Assembly: GCF_000007905.1 (NCBI RefSeq)
Contig: NC_004917.1
Coordinates: forward strand, 1,426,001-1,490,000
Direction of reading: 5' to 3'
From: Helicobacter hepaticus ATCC 51449
Lineage (GTDB): Bacteria; Campylobacterota; Campylobacteria; Campylobacterales; Helicobacteraceae
DNA: 64,000 nucleotides
Shown here: positions 18,110-27,536 of the stretch, one piece after another
Layout of the letters: each line of letters opens with the position of its first letter
Position numbering within the stretch: position 1 is the first letter of the stretch
Position numbers and translations under genes: made by a program
The notes under the pieces: generated by a model
What the model saw: the letters and a program-made list of their open reading frames with translations, nothing else
What the model was told of the DNA's origin: nothing
Database searches by the model: none

Positions 18110-19434
18110 TTGGGTTGTAGAGTTTTGTCTAGGAGCTTTATTGGTGGGCACACACTCTCTTCTGGGAGTTCCCAATAGGGCTCGCCTATATTTAGATATT
18201 CTAAACGCTCACAATAAAGATCCTGCATACCTGCTTCACAAGCTTTGGCAAAGTATTCCTTACCTGTTTCAAGAGCTAACTGGTATGATTTATACACAGC
18301 ATTTATCTTTGGAAGAGTTGAAGTTATGAGTTCTCTTACTTGTGGTTCTGTGCGCTCTAAAATAGCAGCACACTTGTCCTCAAGTGGATATTTTACTCCA
18401 TTATCATTATAGTAACAGCACTTAAAATGTCGTTTAAACCATCTGCTATATACACTCTCATTTCTGCACTCTTCACCCTTTTCACAGCTTATATGTATGA
18501 AATCTTGTGTTGTTTGTGCCATTACTTCATCTTGTGCTTTGTATTCAATTTCCAGACATTCTTCGCGATACTCTCTTGTTGATTTATAAAATGCTCTCTC
18601 AAGATTTCTTAAATCATTTTTGTATAAAAGTGCTAAGTTAAATAGAAAATATTGTTTCTCTTGGATTGTGTCCGAATCTAAAGATTGCAGAGCTGCTATT
18701 TGCTCTAATCTTTCCAAACTTAAGATTTTGCCCTGCTCACTTGCTAAATATGCAATATTTAAATTTAGTGGTGGGAGGAATGCAAGTGTATCAGGACCTC
18801 CAGCAAAGCTTAAATTTTGTGCAAAAAGGCAAGAGGTAATATTATTGTGCTTTAAACACGCACTCAAATTGCTTAACGCCGCCTCTTTTATAGCATAAGA
18901 GGGAGGATTTTTGAATCTAAAATCATAATGTGCCACTGCATTGAGGCGATGAGCAAGAGATACGCAAGATTGCGAATAATTGGTGTCTTTCCAATTAAGT
19001 GCGATGTGGTGGGCGGATTCAGAAGTAAAAGAATTCTTTGTGATAAGTGTAAGTATATCTCTATCATCGCCACAGGTTGCACGATATTCATCTATGAGTT
19101 GGTTCATATAGGCTTTTTGAGCTTGTTTCTGCTCGCTTGCTTTATGGGCATTTGCTCCCCAAATCTTATACAAAGGTGCATAAGTCCATTTGAACACATC
19201 ACAAGATTCTTTATTACCATTTTTACAAGATTTCTCATATAAATCTCTTGTGGAAACACTATCATTGAGATATTGAGATAATTTCACTTTTTCAAATTCG
19301 CTTAAGGGTGCAAAATGGTGTTTTGCAGGAGTTTTTGATGTTGGCTCTGTGATAACATCTTCATTCTCTTGACTACACGCACCAAAACATACCAATAAGC
19401 AAAGTAAAGGCACATAATTGATAATTTTACACAT
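18106..19434 (-). CDS. Cys-rich lipoprotein with Hcp/Sel1-like cysteine pairs
   Basis: A 442 aa protein. The signal peptide ends in FGAC, so Cys 20 is probably lipidated. The mature protein is helical and has regularly spaced Cys pairs: [32 protein letters not shown]. This spacing recalls the disulfide-linked Sel1-like repeats of Helicobacter Hcp proteins, but the repeat consensus is weak. It is probably periplasmic or surface exposed. The start is directly preceded by the stop of the small membrane protein at 19435, so the two are coupled. Function unknown. Confidence 0.7.
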   Translation of the reverse strand: MCKIINYVPLLCLLVCFGACSQENEDVITEPTSKTPAKHHFAPLSEFEKVKLSQYLNDSVSTRDLYEKSCKNGNKESCDVFKWTYAPLYKIWGANAHKASEQKQAQKAYMNQLIDEYRATCGDDRDILTLITKNSFTSESAHHIALNWKDTNYSQSCVSLAHRLNAVAHYDFRFKNPPSYAIKEAALSNLSACLKHNNITSCLFAQNLSFAGGPDTLAFLPPLNLNIAYLASEQGKILSLERLEQIAALQSLDSDTIQEKQYFLFNLALLYKNDLRNLERAFYKSTREYREECLEIEYKAQDEVMAQTTQDFIHISCEKGEECRNESVYSRWFKRHFKCCYYNDNGVKYPLEDKCAAILERTEPQVRELITSTLPKINAVYKSYQLALETGKEYFAKACEAGMQDLYCERLEYLNIGEPYWELPEESVCPPIKLLDKTLQPN

Positions 19435-19854
19435 TCAAGTAGCCATTATATCTCGTGCATCAAGAGCACGATGGAGTGTTTTATTAAGATCTTTTTCTAA
19501 ACCGGGATTAAGCTCCCTTAAACGTTTTTCTGTATTCATAATGAGTTCAGTTGAGGTGCGCGCGTGTGTAGTAATTGCAAAAAGGAAACTCTTTTTGCGA
19601 TAATCGTTTAAGGTAAGTTTGTCATAATTGTCAAAAAACATATCAGCTGCTTTTTTAAGCGTGGGCAAATCGCTTTTAGGAGAATCAAGGATTTTCATAA
19701 TATCTTCAATACTTATTTTTCGCTCTTCTTCTTTAAATTGATATTCAGGTTTTTTGGGTGCTGGACCAAAAATATATAACAAAGAAATAAGCACGAATAA
19801 AGCCACAAAAAATATGCTTATGAGCATAAAGACACCATCTGGAGATAACGCCAT
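19435..19854 (-). CDS. Small single-pass membrane protein
   Basis: A 139 aa protein. One hydrophobic segment (about 9-30, FMLISIFFVALFVLISLLYIF) is followed by a charged helical domain (KISIEDIMKILDSPKSDLPTLKKAADMFFDNYDKL). No domain is recognised. It directly abuts the Cys-rich lipoprotein downstream, implying one transcript, and is divergent from lysA. A role in the same envelope process as the lipoprotein is only inferred from position. Confidence 0.65.
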   Translation of the reverse strand: MALSPDGVFMLISIFFVALFVLISLLYIFGPAPKKPEYQFKEEERKISIEDIMKILDSPKSDLPTLKKAADMFFDNYDKLTLNDYRKKSFLFAITTHARTSTELIMNTEKRLRELNPGLEKDLNKTLHRALDARDIMAT

Positions 19855-19970
19855 AGCAATCCTTGATAGAGAAAATTGTTATTACATATTAGATTTTAAC
19901 ATAATATTATGCTATTGTGGCTAAAATTATCATTTATAAAAGTAATTGAAATGATAAATTCGGAGTAATT

Positions 19971-21245
19971 ATGGAGCAAACACATTATTTTGCCCTTGCA
20001 GATACTTATCAAACACCACTTTATGTATATGATTTGGAGCGCATTACTCAAGCATTTTGTGCGATAAAAGACGCTTTTAAAGCGCGTAAATCGCTCATTT
20101 GTTATGCACTTAAGGCAAATTCTAATCTCTCTATTATTCATCACCTAGCTCAACTTGGGAGCGGAGCGGATTGTGTATCTATCGGTGAAGTAAGACGCGC
20201 TTTAAGAGCCGGGATTCCTAAATATAAAATTATTTTTAGTGGTGTAGGAAAACAAGATAATGAAATTGAAGAAGCACTTCAAAGTGATATTCTATTTTTA
20301 AATGTGGAGAGCGAAGAGGAATTATTGCGTATAGAATCTATTGCAAAAAAACTTGATAAAATAGCAAGAATATCAGTGCGTGTTAATCCAAATATTGATG
20401 CTAAAACTCACCCTTATATCTCAACAGGATTGAATGAAAATAAATTCGGCGTAGATATAGAGCAGGCAAAATCTATGTATATTTTTGCTAAAAATGCTCA
20501 ATTTCTTGAGCCTATCGGGATTCATTTTCATATTGGCTCACAAATTACAGATTTAGAGCCAATTAAACAATCTGCACAAAAAATAGCACAACTTACACAT
20601 TCTCTTCTTGCCCTTAAAATTGATTTGAAATTTTTTGATATTGGTGGGGGTATAGGGATTCGCTATACTGATGAATCCCTTATTAATCCATATGATTATG
20701 CTCAAGCTATTTTGGAAGCATTGTATGGGCTTGATTTAACAATTATATGTGAGCCCGGACGATTTCTTGTAGGGGAGAGTGGCGTTTTGCTTACGCGTGT
20801 GCTCTATGAAAAGCATAATGGACATAAACGTTTTGTAATTGTAGATGCAGCGATGAATGATTTAATGCGCCCTGCACTTTATCGTGCTACGCATCAAGTG
20901 GAATATTTTTTAAAAGATAAAAGAGTAGATTCTTCTTTAGAGTCTAGCCTATGCGATATTGTAGGACCTATTTGTGAGAGCAGCGATTATTTGGCGAAAA
21001 ATATTAAACTTCCACCACTTCAGGCAGGAGATGTGCTCGTGCTTAAAAATGCTGGAGCGTATGGTTATAGTATGGCAAGTAATTATAATACGCGTCCTCG
21101 TCCTGCAGAAGTAGCTCTTATGCAAGGCAATGCACGGCTTATTAAACATAGAGAATCTTTTGAGAAAATGATAGAAGATGAGGAGAGATTGCTTGAAGAT
21201 ACTTTAGAAATGCCTCTTCAATCAGAAGATGGAGAGAATCCCTAA
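19971..21245 (+). CDS. lysA: Diaminopimelate decarboxylase
   Basis: A 424 aa PLP enzyme that decarboxylates meso-diaminopimelate to L-lysine. The PLP Lys sits in CYALKANSN (about residue 45). Other landmarks are GIHFHIGSQI, DIGGGIGIRY, CEPGRFLVG, GPICESSDYLA and LKNAGAYGYSMASNYN. The length is normal apart from an acidic C-terminal tail of about 20 residues. GGAG precedes the ATG. It is followed 19 bp later by pheA, a Helicobacter-typical neighbour. Confidence 0.96.
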   Translation: MEQTHYFALADTYQTPLYVYDLERITQAFCAIKDAFKARKSLICYALKANSNLSIIHHLAQLGSGADCVSIGEVRRALRAGIPKYKIIFSGVGKQDNEIEEALQSDILFLNVESEEELLRIESIAKKLDKIARISVRVNPNIDAKTHPYISTGLNENKFGVDIEQAKSMYIFAKNAQFLEPIGIHFHIGSQITDLEPIKQSAQKIAQLTHSLLALKIDLKFFDIGGGIGIRYTDESLINPYDYAQAILEALYGLDLTIICEPGRFLVGESGVLLTRVLYEKHNGHKRFVIVDAAMNDLMRPALYRATHQVEYFLKDKRVDSSLESSLCDIVGPICESSDYLAKNIKLPPLQAGDVLVLKNAGAYGYSMASNYNTRPRPAEVALMQGNARLIKHRESFEKMIEDEERLLEDTLEMPLQSEDGENP

Positions 21246-21264
21246 AACAAGATAAGGACATATT

Positions 21265-22362
21265 ATGCCTCAAATACCACAAGATACGATACTCCAAACT
21301 CTCCGTAATGAGATTGATAGCATTGATTCGGAGATTTTTGATGCTTTGCAAAAGCGTATGGCGCTTGTAGCACAAGTAGGAGCACATAAGACCAAGCAAG
21401 GCGGAGCAATTTATCGCCCAGAGCGAGAGAGGGAAATTATTGAACGTTTGAGTCAAAGAGAAAGTAAATATTTAAATGAACGTGCCATTGAGGCAATTTA
21501 TCAAGAAATTTTTGCTATTTCGCGCAATTTGGAGTTACCTGAAAAAGTGGCATTTTTAGGACCTGTAGGGAGTTATACGCATCAGGCGGCAGAAGAACGA
21601 TTTGGCGCAATGAGCAAGTATATACCACTTAATACTATCAGTGCAGTTTTTGAATCTCTTGCTTATAAACGTGTAAAATATGGCGTAATACCACTTGAGA
21701 ATAATACAAATGGTATGGTAGGTGAGAGTATTGACTTTTTAGCATATTATGATTTTAAAATTATTGCAGAAATCATTTTGCCTATTCATCATAGTTTTTT
21801 GAGTAGCTGTGAGCATTTGAGCGAAGTGAAAAAGATTTTTTCTAAAGATATTGCATTTGGGCAATGTCAAAAATTTCTTCACGCACATAATCTTCATCAT
21901 ATTGAACAGATTCCTACAGATTCAACAGCACGTGCTGTGCAACTTGCTGCTAGTAACCCGCAAAGTGCGGCTATTGGCTCTAAAATTGCAGGAAAGCTTT
22001 ATAATTTGCCATTGATGTTTGAACATATTGAGGATTCCCAAAATAATAAAACTCGTTTTGTGATAGTGAGTGATTTTGCGAATGCACCTAGTGGAAAGGA
22101 TAAAACCTCTCTTTTTGTGAATCTCAAAAATGATGACCAAGTAGGCACTTTATTTCGTTTATTGGGTGATTTTGAAAAAGAGGGTATTAATCTTACAAAA
22201 ATAGATTCGCGTCCGATTCGCTCAAATGAGAGCTTTAAAACAGGATTTTTTATTGATTGTGAGGGGCATTACCTTGATAAACCATTGCAGCGACTTTTTG
22301 CTAAGAGAAGTGATGAAATAAAATGGCTTGGAAGTTATATTTTTACTGATATTAAAAAATAA
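21265..22362 (+). CDS. pheA: Bifunctional chorismate mutase / prephenate dehydratase (P-protein)
   Basis: A 365 aa protein with three domains. Chorismate mutase covers about 1-90 (LRNEIDSIDSEIFDALQKRMALV). Prephenate dehydratase covers about 98-275 (FLGPVGSYTHQAAEERFG, PLENNTNGMVGES, and the TRF motif in NNKTRFVIV). A regulatory ACT domain is C-terminal (LFVNLKNDDQVGTLFRLL, and DSRPIRS corresponding to the ESRP phenylalanine-binding motif). It makes phenylpyruvate for phenylalanine synthesis. Confidence 0.96.
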   Translation: MPQIPQDTILQTLRNEIDSIDSEIFDALQKRMALVAQVGAHKTKQGGAIYRPEREREIIERLSQRESKYLNERAIEAIYQEIFAISRNLELPEKVAFLGPVGSYTHQAAEERFGAMSKYIPLNTISAVFESLAYKRVKYGVIPLENNTNGMVGESIDFLAYYDFKIIAEIILPIHHSFLSSCEHLSEVKKIFSKDIAFGQCQKFLHAHNLHHIEQIPTDSTARAVQLAASNPQSAAIGSKIAGKLYNLPLMFEHIEDSQNNKTRFVIVSDFANAPSGKDKTSLFVNLKNDDQVGTLFRLLGDFEKEGINLTKIDSRPIRSNESFKTGFFIDCEGHYLDKPLQRLFAKRSDEIKWLGSYIFTDIKK

Positions 22363-22390
22363 ATGCAATATAGGCAACTAAGGAGAAATA

Positions 22391-23278
22391 ATGGAGTTTA
22401 AAAAAATAGAACTTGAAGATAGAACACTTCTAGAACCATTTACAAATCAGAAAGGACGATGGCTATCAGATATGAATTTTAGCAATATGTTTATGTGGCG
22501 ACATTCACGCGAGATTAGCTATACATTTTTACAAGAACATCTCATTGTGCAGACACGCTATCCTCATCAAAATCCATTTGTATTCTATCCATTGGGAGCA
22601 GGAGATAAAAAACCCATTATAGAATCCCTCATACAATTTTATAAAGACTTATCATTACCGCTTGAGCTGCATTCTTTGCAAAGTAATGAAGTAGAAGAGC
22701 TTGAATCTTATTTTCCACATACTTTTGAAATCACTCAAAGACGTGATAGATTTGATTATGTGTATAATGTAGAGGAGCTTATAACACTTTCTGGACGCAA
22801 GTTTCATAAGAAAAAAAATCATTTGAATCGTTTTTGGCTTACATATCCACAAACACAATATGAATCTTTTTCAAATGCTAATCTTACCGAAGTTCTAAAA
22901 GTAAATAATATGTGGTTTGAAGCAGGAAATAGCGAAGATAAGGGATTATATTTTGAGAATCTAGGCATTAATGATGCTCTCTCTCATTTTGATAAACTCT
23001 CATTGCGAGGAGGGCTTTTGCGTTGTGATGGGGAGATTATCGCTTTTAGTTTTGGTGAAGAGATTGATGACGATTTGGCACTTATTCATATTGAAAAGGC
23101 TAATATTGCTTTTAGTGGTGCATATCAAGCGATTAATCAAGCTTTGTTAAAAAATGAATTTTCAAATCATCGCTATGTTAATCGTGAGGAAGATTTGGGC
23201 ATTGAGGGCTTGCGAAAGGCGAAACTTTCCTATCAGCCATCATTTTTGCTTGAAAAATATGATGCGAGATTAAAGTGA
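22391..23278 (+). CDS. DUF2156 protein (phosphatidylglycerol lysyltransferase-like GNAT fold)
   Basis: A 295 aa soluble protein. The pattern fits the DUF2156 family, which shares the GNAT-like fold of the C-terminal domain of MprF: NFSNMFMWRHSREISY, RFDYVYNVEELITLSGRKFHKKKNHLNRF and NREEDLGIEGLRKAKLSYQPSFLLEKY. It lacks the membrane flippase domain of MprF, so lipid lysylation cannot be assumed. It has an AAGGAG ribosome site. It overlaps the next gene by 4 bp (GTGA), indicating translational coupling with the GH25 enzyme. Confidence 0.8.
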   Translation: MEFKKIELEDRTLLEPFTNQKGRWLSDMNFSNMFMWRHSREISYTFLQEHLIVQTRYPHQNPFVFYPLGAGDKKPIIESLIQFYKDLSLPLELHSLQSNEVEELESYFPHTFEITQRRDRFDYVYNVEELITLSGRKFHKKKNHLNRFWLTYPQTQYESFSNANLTEVLKVNNMWFEAGNSEDKGLYFENLGINDALSHFDKLSLRGGLLRCDGEIIAFSFGEEIDDDLALIHIEKANIAFSGAYQAINQALLKNEFSNHRYVNREEDLGIEGLRKAKLSYQPSFLLEKYDARLK

Positions 23279-24087
23279 GATTGCAATATTTGCGCTATTT
23301 AGTGTTTTTACGGCGAGTAGGGAAGTTTGCCATTCGTATAGGTGTGCTATGTGTGTTAGGTTTTATTTTTTTTATTTTGCAGCATAATGGTGTAGTGTGG
23401 TTTAATATGCCAAGTGATAAGGCATATCCTATCAAAGGTGTAGATGTCTCTGCTCATCAGGGGCAAATTGAATGGAAGATTCTAAAAGAGCAAGGCATTA
23501 GCTTTGCTTTTATCAAAGCCACAGAGGGAAGCAAATGGGTAGATAAACGTTTTGCATATAATTTTGAAAATGCACATAATCAAGGATTATTTGTAGGAGC
23601 TTATCATTTTTTTAGCTTTGATAGCAGTGGGCTTACGCAGGCAGAAAATTTTATTCGTAATGTGCAAAATGATAAATCTCCTAAGAGATTACCTCCTGTG
23701 ATAGATATAGAATTTTATGGCACAAAGGCAAGCAATCCTCCAAGTGCTCAATCTGTATATAAAGAGCTTGATAAGCTTCTTTTGCACTTAGAGCAATACT
23801 ATGGAGTAAAGCCTATTATTTATACAACACCTAGTTTTTATGATATGTATTTGCGTGGGCGATATAAAGATAATCCATTATGGATACGTTCGGTATTTTT
23901 TGCCCCACATTCTCTATGGGCAAGGTTGTTTAATGTGTATTTTGATAAAAACTCGTGGATATTTTGGCAGTATAATCCAAAAGGTGTATTAAAGGGATAT
24001 AGCGGGGCTGAAAAGTATATTGATTTAAATGTGTTTAATGGAGGACAAATAGAGCTAGAACAATGGCTTAAAAAGAATAAGGAATAA
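23275..24087 (+). CDS. Glycoside hydrolase family 25 (lysozyme-like), membrane anchored
   Basis: A 270 aa protein. An N-terminal signal anchor (about 17-38) leads into a GH25 barrel: GVDVSAHQGQIEWKIL with the first acidic residue, SFAFIKATEGSKWVDKRF, GAYHFFSFDSSG, and the catalytic DIE in PPVIDIEFYG. GH25 enzymes cleave the glycan backbone of peptidoglycan, here presumably in the periplasm. Translation starts at GTG 23275, overlapping the DUF2156 stop. Confidence 0.88.
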   Translation: MRLQYLRYLVFLRRVGKFAIRIGVLCVLGFIFFILQHNGVVWFNMPSDKAYPIKGVDVSAHQGQIEWKILKEQGISFAFIKATEGSKWVDKRFAYNFENAHNQGLFVGAYHFFSFDSSGLTQAENFIRNVQNDKSPKRLPPVIDIEFYGTKASNPPSAQSVYKELDKLLLHLEQYYGVKPIIYTTPSFYDMYLRGRYKDNPLWIRSVFFAPHSLWARLFNVYFDKNSWIFWQYNPKGVLKGYSGAEKYIDLNVFNGGQIELEQWLKKNKE

Positions 24088-24090
24088 AAT

Positions 24091-25068
24091 ATGCAAAAAA
24101 ATATTACAGAAGAAATTTTTATACAAAAAGATAATAGTTTTATTTCAGCACAAGATGGACTTAGAATCTTTTATGATGTATATATGCCAAGCATTTTGTC
24201 AGAGTATGTTGTTGTCATTCAAATAGCACACGGTATGGTAGAACATAAAGGACGTTATGAGTGGGTAGGCAAATCTCTTGCCAAAGCGGGATTTATTGTG
24301 GCGATAAATGATCATAGAGGGCACGGAAAGAGTATTGATAGGTATCATATATGGGGTGAAATGAAGGGAAGTGCACAAAATGAGGCAAATAATGCCAGTG
24401 GATTTGATAAAGCAGTGGCAGATATGCACCAGCTTACGCTTTTGCTCAAACAGCATTTTAAGCCGCAAAAATTTGTCTTACTTGGGCATTCTATGGGTTC
24501 TCTACTTGCGCGTAGTTACCTTAAAAGTTATAAACACGAGCTTGATACACTTATTTTATCAGGCTCACCTGCATACAATCCACTTGTTGGCTTTGGACAA
24601 GCATTGGCACAGATGCTTAATGTCTGCCGACTTGAGCAATGGGGGAAGCATTTAATTAATAATCTTTCTTTTGGCAGTTTTAATAAACCATTTTTACACA
24701 ATGAGGATGAAGATAATACAAAAGGTGGCTTTGCGTGGCTTTGTCGCGATAAAGCCATAGTAGAGGCATATAAGGCAGATAGTGCGTGTCAGTTTATTTT
24801 CAGTCTAGAGAGCTTTATAGGACTTTTTGAGGGTATGAGACAGGTAAATGATATGCGAGGGCTACAAGGAGAGAATCTTCCGCTTTTAATTATAAGTGGT
24901 AGCTGTGATAGTTGTGGAGATTTTGGTGCAGGTGTAGAGAAAATTGCATATCAATATGAGCAATGCGGCTTTAATGTGGAGTTGATACTTTATGAGGGTG
25001 CAAGACACGAGATTTTAAATGAAATAAATAAAGAGCAAGTATTAGAAGATATTTTAAACTTTATATGA
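24091..25068 (+). CDS. Alpha/beta hydrolase, monoacylglycerol-lipase-like (lysophospholipase family)
   Basis: A 325 aa protein with an alpha/beta-hydrolase fold. Seen: the oxyanion region HGMVEHKGRYE, the NDHRGHGKS motif typical of Hydrolase_4/MGLL enzymes, the nucleophile elbow LGHSMGS, a probable acid in ISGSCDSCGD and the His in EGARHEILNE. It lacks a signal peptide, so it is cytoplasmic. It follows the GH25 gene by 3 bp with an AAGGAA site. The substrate is probably a monoacyl lipid, by family analogy. Confidence 0.85.
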   Translation: MQKNITEEIFIQKDNSFISAQDGLRIFYDVYMPSILSEYVVVIQIAHGMVEHKGRYEWVGKSLAKAGFIVAINDHRGHGKSIDRYHIWGEMKGSAQNEANNASGFDKAVADMHQLTLLLKQHFKPQKFVLLGHSMGSLLARSYLKSYKHELDTLILSGSPAYNPLVGFGQALAQMLNVCRLEQWGKHLINNLSFGSFNKPFLHNEDEDNTKGGFAWLCRDKAIVEAYKADSACQFIFSLESFIGLFEGMRQVNDMRGLQGENLPLLIISGSCDSCGDFGAGVEKIAYQYEQCGFNVELILYEGARHEILNEINKEQVLEDILNFI

Positions 25069-25114
25069 AAGGTATCTGCCTTAAGAGTTATTTAAGTTAA
25101 ATATTTTTATCATT

Positions 25115-25160
25115 TCTTCCTAAGCTTTCTGTAAGAAAGAATACAAGTCTTCCTAAACTT
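25115..25160 (+). promoter_or_regulatory. Candidate operator: 13-bp direct repeats upstream of the di-iron/flavoprotein operon
   Basis: TCTTCCTAAGCTT (25115-25127) and TCTTCCTAAACTT (25148-25160) match at 12 of 13 positions and are 33 bp apart, about three helical turns. Between them lies the inverted repeat CTTTCTGTAAGAAAG (25125-25139). The cluster sits in the 120 bp gap before the operon. Confidence 0.5.
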
Positions 25161-25188
25161 GAATGTAGTTTTAACACAAAGTCATTTT

Positions 25189-26391
25189 ATGCAAAATTCT
25201 TTGAAATCCGTCTGCTTTATGGGTGGCTTACCGCTTGGCACACTCTTTTTTATGCGACTTGAAAATGCTTTTTTATTAACAGAAAAAGGCGCATTGATAG
25301 AAGTTGTAAGTGATGTAGATAATTTAGAAAATGACCTTATTATGTGGTGTGCTTTCAAAGGTGAGGAGTTTGTCCAAAAGTGTGCAATAAGTCAAAATGC
25401 AGATTCTAAGGGTAATTTTGTGTATATCTTGTGCAAAAAATCCCCCACAAGATTCCAAAAATTTGATTGTCATTCTCACATAAGTCCATCGGCGCAAGGT
25501 TTAGCACCAAATGGTGTGCAAGTGGAATTGGCAAGTCCAAATTATCATTTTGGTATAGAATCTAATAATATTTGGAGCAGTAATGCTTTGCAAATTTATG
25601 AGGATTCTAAAAAGTCGCAATGGAATGCCACCACAGATATAAAATGGCAAGAAATACCAGAGTTTAGCCCAGCCCTGCAATTTGCAATCGCACAGATTAT
25701 GACTTATTTAACTGAAAATGAGTTTTCAGCTCTGTATATCCCCGCACGATTTTTAGGGCAGATTTCACCCTTTTTCACGCCTATTCCGCTTTTACTCTCT
25801 TCTATTATCGGTGATGAGAGCCGACATATAGAATCTTTTATCAAAAGGGCAAATATTACAGGGCTTGGTGTGCAATACTCCACACTTACAACACAACAAA
25901 GCCTTTTTAGCCTGTGGAATGAGAAAGATTATTTCAAATCTAGCTTTTTGCTGCATATTATGGGGGAAGGGACTTTCATTGATTTATTAAAGTTTTTAGA
26001 GGAGAGCTTTAGGGCATTAGGAGATGAGGCGAGTGCATATTTACTTGCTTTAGCAAGGAAAGATGAAAGTCGCCACGTTGCCTATGGAATCAATAATGTG
26101 AAACAAGCAATAGCACAAAATCCTGCCAAAATTGCTGCCTTAAAGGAAGTCGTTTTTGCGCGTAAAAATTATTTAGACGCACAAAGTGGCGAATCCTCCC
26201 TGCTTTTAGAATCTATGGCTCTATTGCGTGGAGGAGGTGAGGATAGCGCATTAATTTCGAATGGATTTGAGGAGGTGCAGGAATTAAAGAAAAAAATGGA
26301 GAAAAATCGCACAAAGCGGCTTGTGGAATGTGGCATTGATGAGGAACTTGCCCTTGATTTAAGCAGGGCTCATACACCTAATTTTATGTAA
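25189..26391 (+). CDS. TusA-like domain fused to a ferritin-like di-iron oxidase domain
   Basis: About 400 aa from ATG 25189; a TTG at 25159 would add ten residues, and neither start has a strong ribosome site. Residues 1-84 resemble a TusA/SirA sulfur-carrier fold (GALIEVVSDVDNLENDLIMWCAFKGEEFV), but the CPxP-type catalytic Cys position appears as GGLP. Residues about 130-335 form a four-helix di-iron domain with ligands in E178, E210-x2-H213, E260 and E293-x2-H296; both EXXH motifs read DESRH. The spacing fits ferritin-like oxidases/oxygenases. It starts a three-gene operon with a dehydrogenase-like flavoprotein and a PhnD-like protein. The reaction is unknown. Confidence 0.75.
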   Translation: MQNSLKSVCFMGGLPLGTLFFMRLENAFLLTEKGALIEVVSDVDNLENDLIMWCAFKGEEFVQKCAISQNADSKGNFVYILCKKSPTRFQKFDCHSHISPSAQGLAPNGVQVELASPNYHFGIESNNIWSSNALQIYEDSKKSQWNATTDIKWQEIPEFSPALQFAIAQIMTYLTENEFSALYIPARFLGQISPFFTPIPLLLSSIIGDESRHIESFIKRANITGLGVQYSTLTTQQSLFSLWNEKDYFKSSFLLHIMGEGTFIDLLKFLEESFRALGDEASAYLLALARKDESRHVAYGINNVKQAIAQNPAKIAALKEVVFARKNYLDAQSGESSLLLESMALLRGGGEDSALISNGFEEVQELKKKMEKNRTKRLVECGIDEELALDLSRAHTPNFM

Positions 26392-26400
26392 GGAGAAAAT

Positions 26401-27534
26401 ATGTTAAGTTTGGAAAACTTAGAACAAAAAGCAGCGGAGTTTGGTAAGGTATTTGTTGCTCCTCATACAGAATCTATTGACAAAGAAGCAAGATTCCCAA
26501 AAGAAGCCTATGATGAGCTCAAAAAGCAAGGGTTTATGGGGCTACTTGTGCCTAAAGAGTATGGCGGAAGCGGTGGAAATTGCTCTCATCACGCTTTAAC
26601 TTGTTATACTTTAGCACAATTTGATGCTTCTACTGCACTTTGTTATATGATGCACAATGTTGCAACGGCTTGTATTGCAACTTTTGGGACAAAGGGGCAA
26701 AAAGAGGAATTTTTGCCAAAAATAGCAAAAGGGGAGATTTCTTTTGCTCTTGCTTATAGTGAAAGTGGCTCTGGGACACACTTTGGTTTGCCTGATATAA
26801 CAGAGACAGAAGCGGGAGAGTATAGAATCTTAAAAGGGCGCAAAAGCTTTGTAACTTCGGCTCAACAAGCTAACTATTATCTTACTTATACAAATTCTTG
26901 CAAGGTAAATGGTGGTAAAAATAATTGGATTACACCCAATAATGTGGAGGGTATTTATCACGAAGAGGGCGTGTGGAATGGGTTAGGTATGCGCGGAAAT
27001 GTCTCAAAACCTGTGCAATATAATGATGTGAAGCTTCATACAAAACAATATTTGCTAGGCAAAGACGGAGAGGGTGAAGCGCAAGCTGGAGTTGTAGCAA
27101 TGTATTTTGTCGTGGGGCTTGGAGCGGTGTATAGCGGTGTGGGAAAGGCTTCTTATGAATGCGCACTTAGTCATTGTAAGAGTAGAAAATATACTGATGG
27201 CTCCTCTTTGGCAGATAAAGAGTTAGTGAGAATCCATATCGCAGAACTCTATACCAAAACGCAAAGCCAAATTGCACTTGTTTATGAGGCTGCAAGGGCA
27301 TTTGATAATAAAGAATCTGATGCAATGTGCAAAATATTTGCGTGTAGGATTAACGCCACACATCTTGTTATGGATATTTGTGCTCTTGCAATGCGACTTG
27401 GTGGAGGAAAAGCTTATAGTAAGATCTTACCACTAGAGCGATATTTGCGAGATGCGTTCGCTTCACAAGTAATGGCGCCAAGTCTTGATATTTTACAAGT
27501 GTGGCTCTCTGATGCACTTTTACCAAAGGAGTAA
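26401..27534 (+). CDS. Acyl-CoA-dehydrogenase-fold flavoprotein lacking the catalytic Glu
   Basis: A 377 aa protein with the full acyl-CoA dehydrogenase fold: FPKEAYDELKKQGFMGLLVPKEYGG, ALAYSESGSGTHFG at the flavin/substrate loop, and a C-terminal LPLERYLRDAF. In acyl-CoA dehydrogenases the catalytic base is the Glu in a YEGTSEI-type motif near the C-terminus; here it reads MAPSLDI, so the Glu is Ala (about residue 359). The ACAD-fold monooxygenases (DszC/SfnB type) also lack this base, so an oxygenase or other flavin chemistry is more likely than fatty-acid oxidation. It lies 9 bp after the di-iron gene with an AAGGAG site. Confidence 0.8.
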   Translation: MLSLENLEQKAAEFGKVFVAPHTESIDKEARFPKEAYDELKKQGFMGLLVPKEYGGSGGNCSHHALTCYTLAQFDASTALCYMMHNVATACIATFGTKGQKEEFLPKIAKGEISFALAYSESGSGTHFGLPDITETEAGEYRILKGRKSFVTSAQQANYYLTYTNSCKVNGGKNNWITPNNVEGIYHEEGVWNGLGMRGNVSKPVQYNDVKLHTKQYLLGKDGEGEAQAGVVAMYFVVGLGAVYSGVGKASYECALSHCKSRKYTDGSSLADKELVRIHIAELYTKTQSQIALVYEAARAFDNKESDAMCKIFACRINATHLVMDICALAMRLGGGKAYSKILPLERYLRDAFASQVMAPSLDILQVWLSDALLPKE

Positions 27535-27536
27535 AT

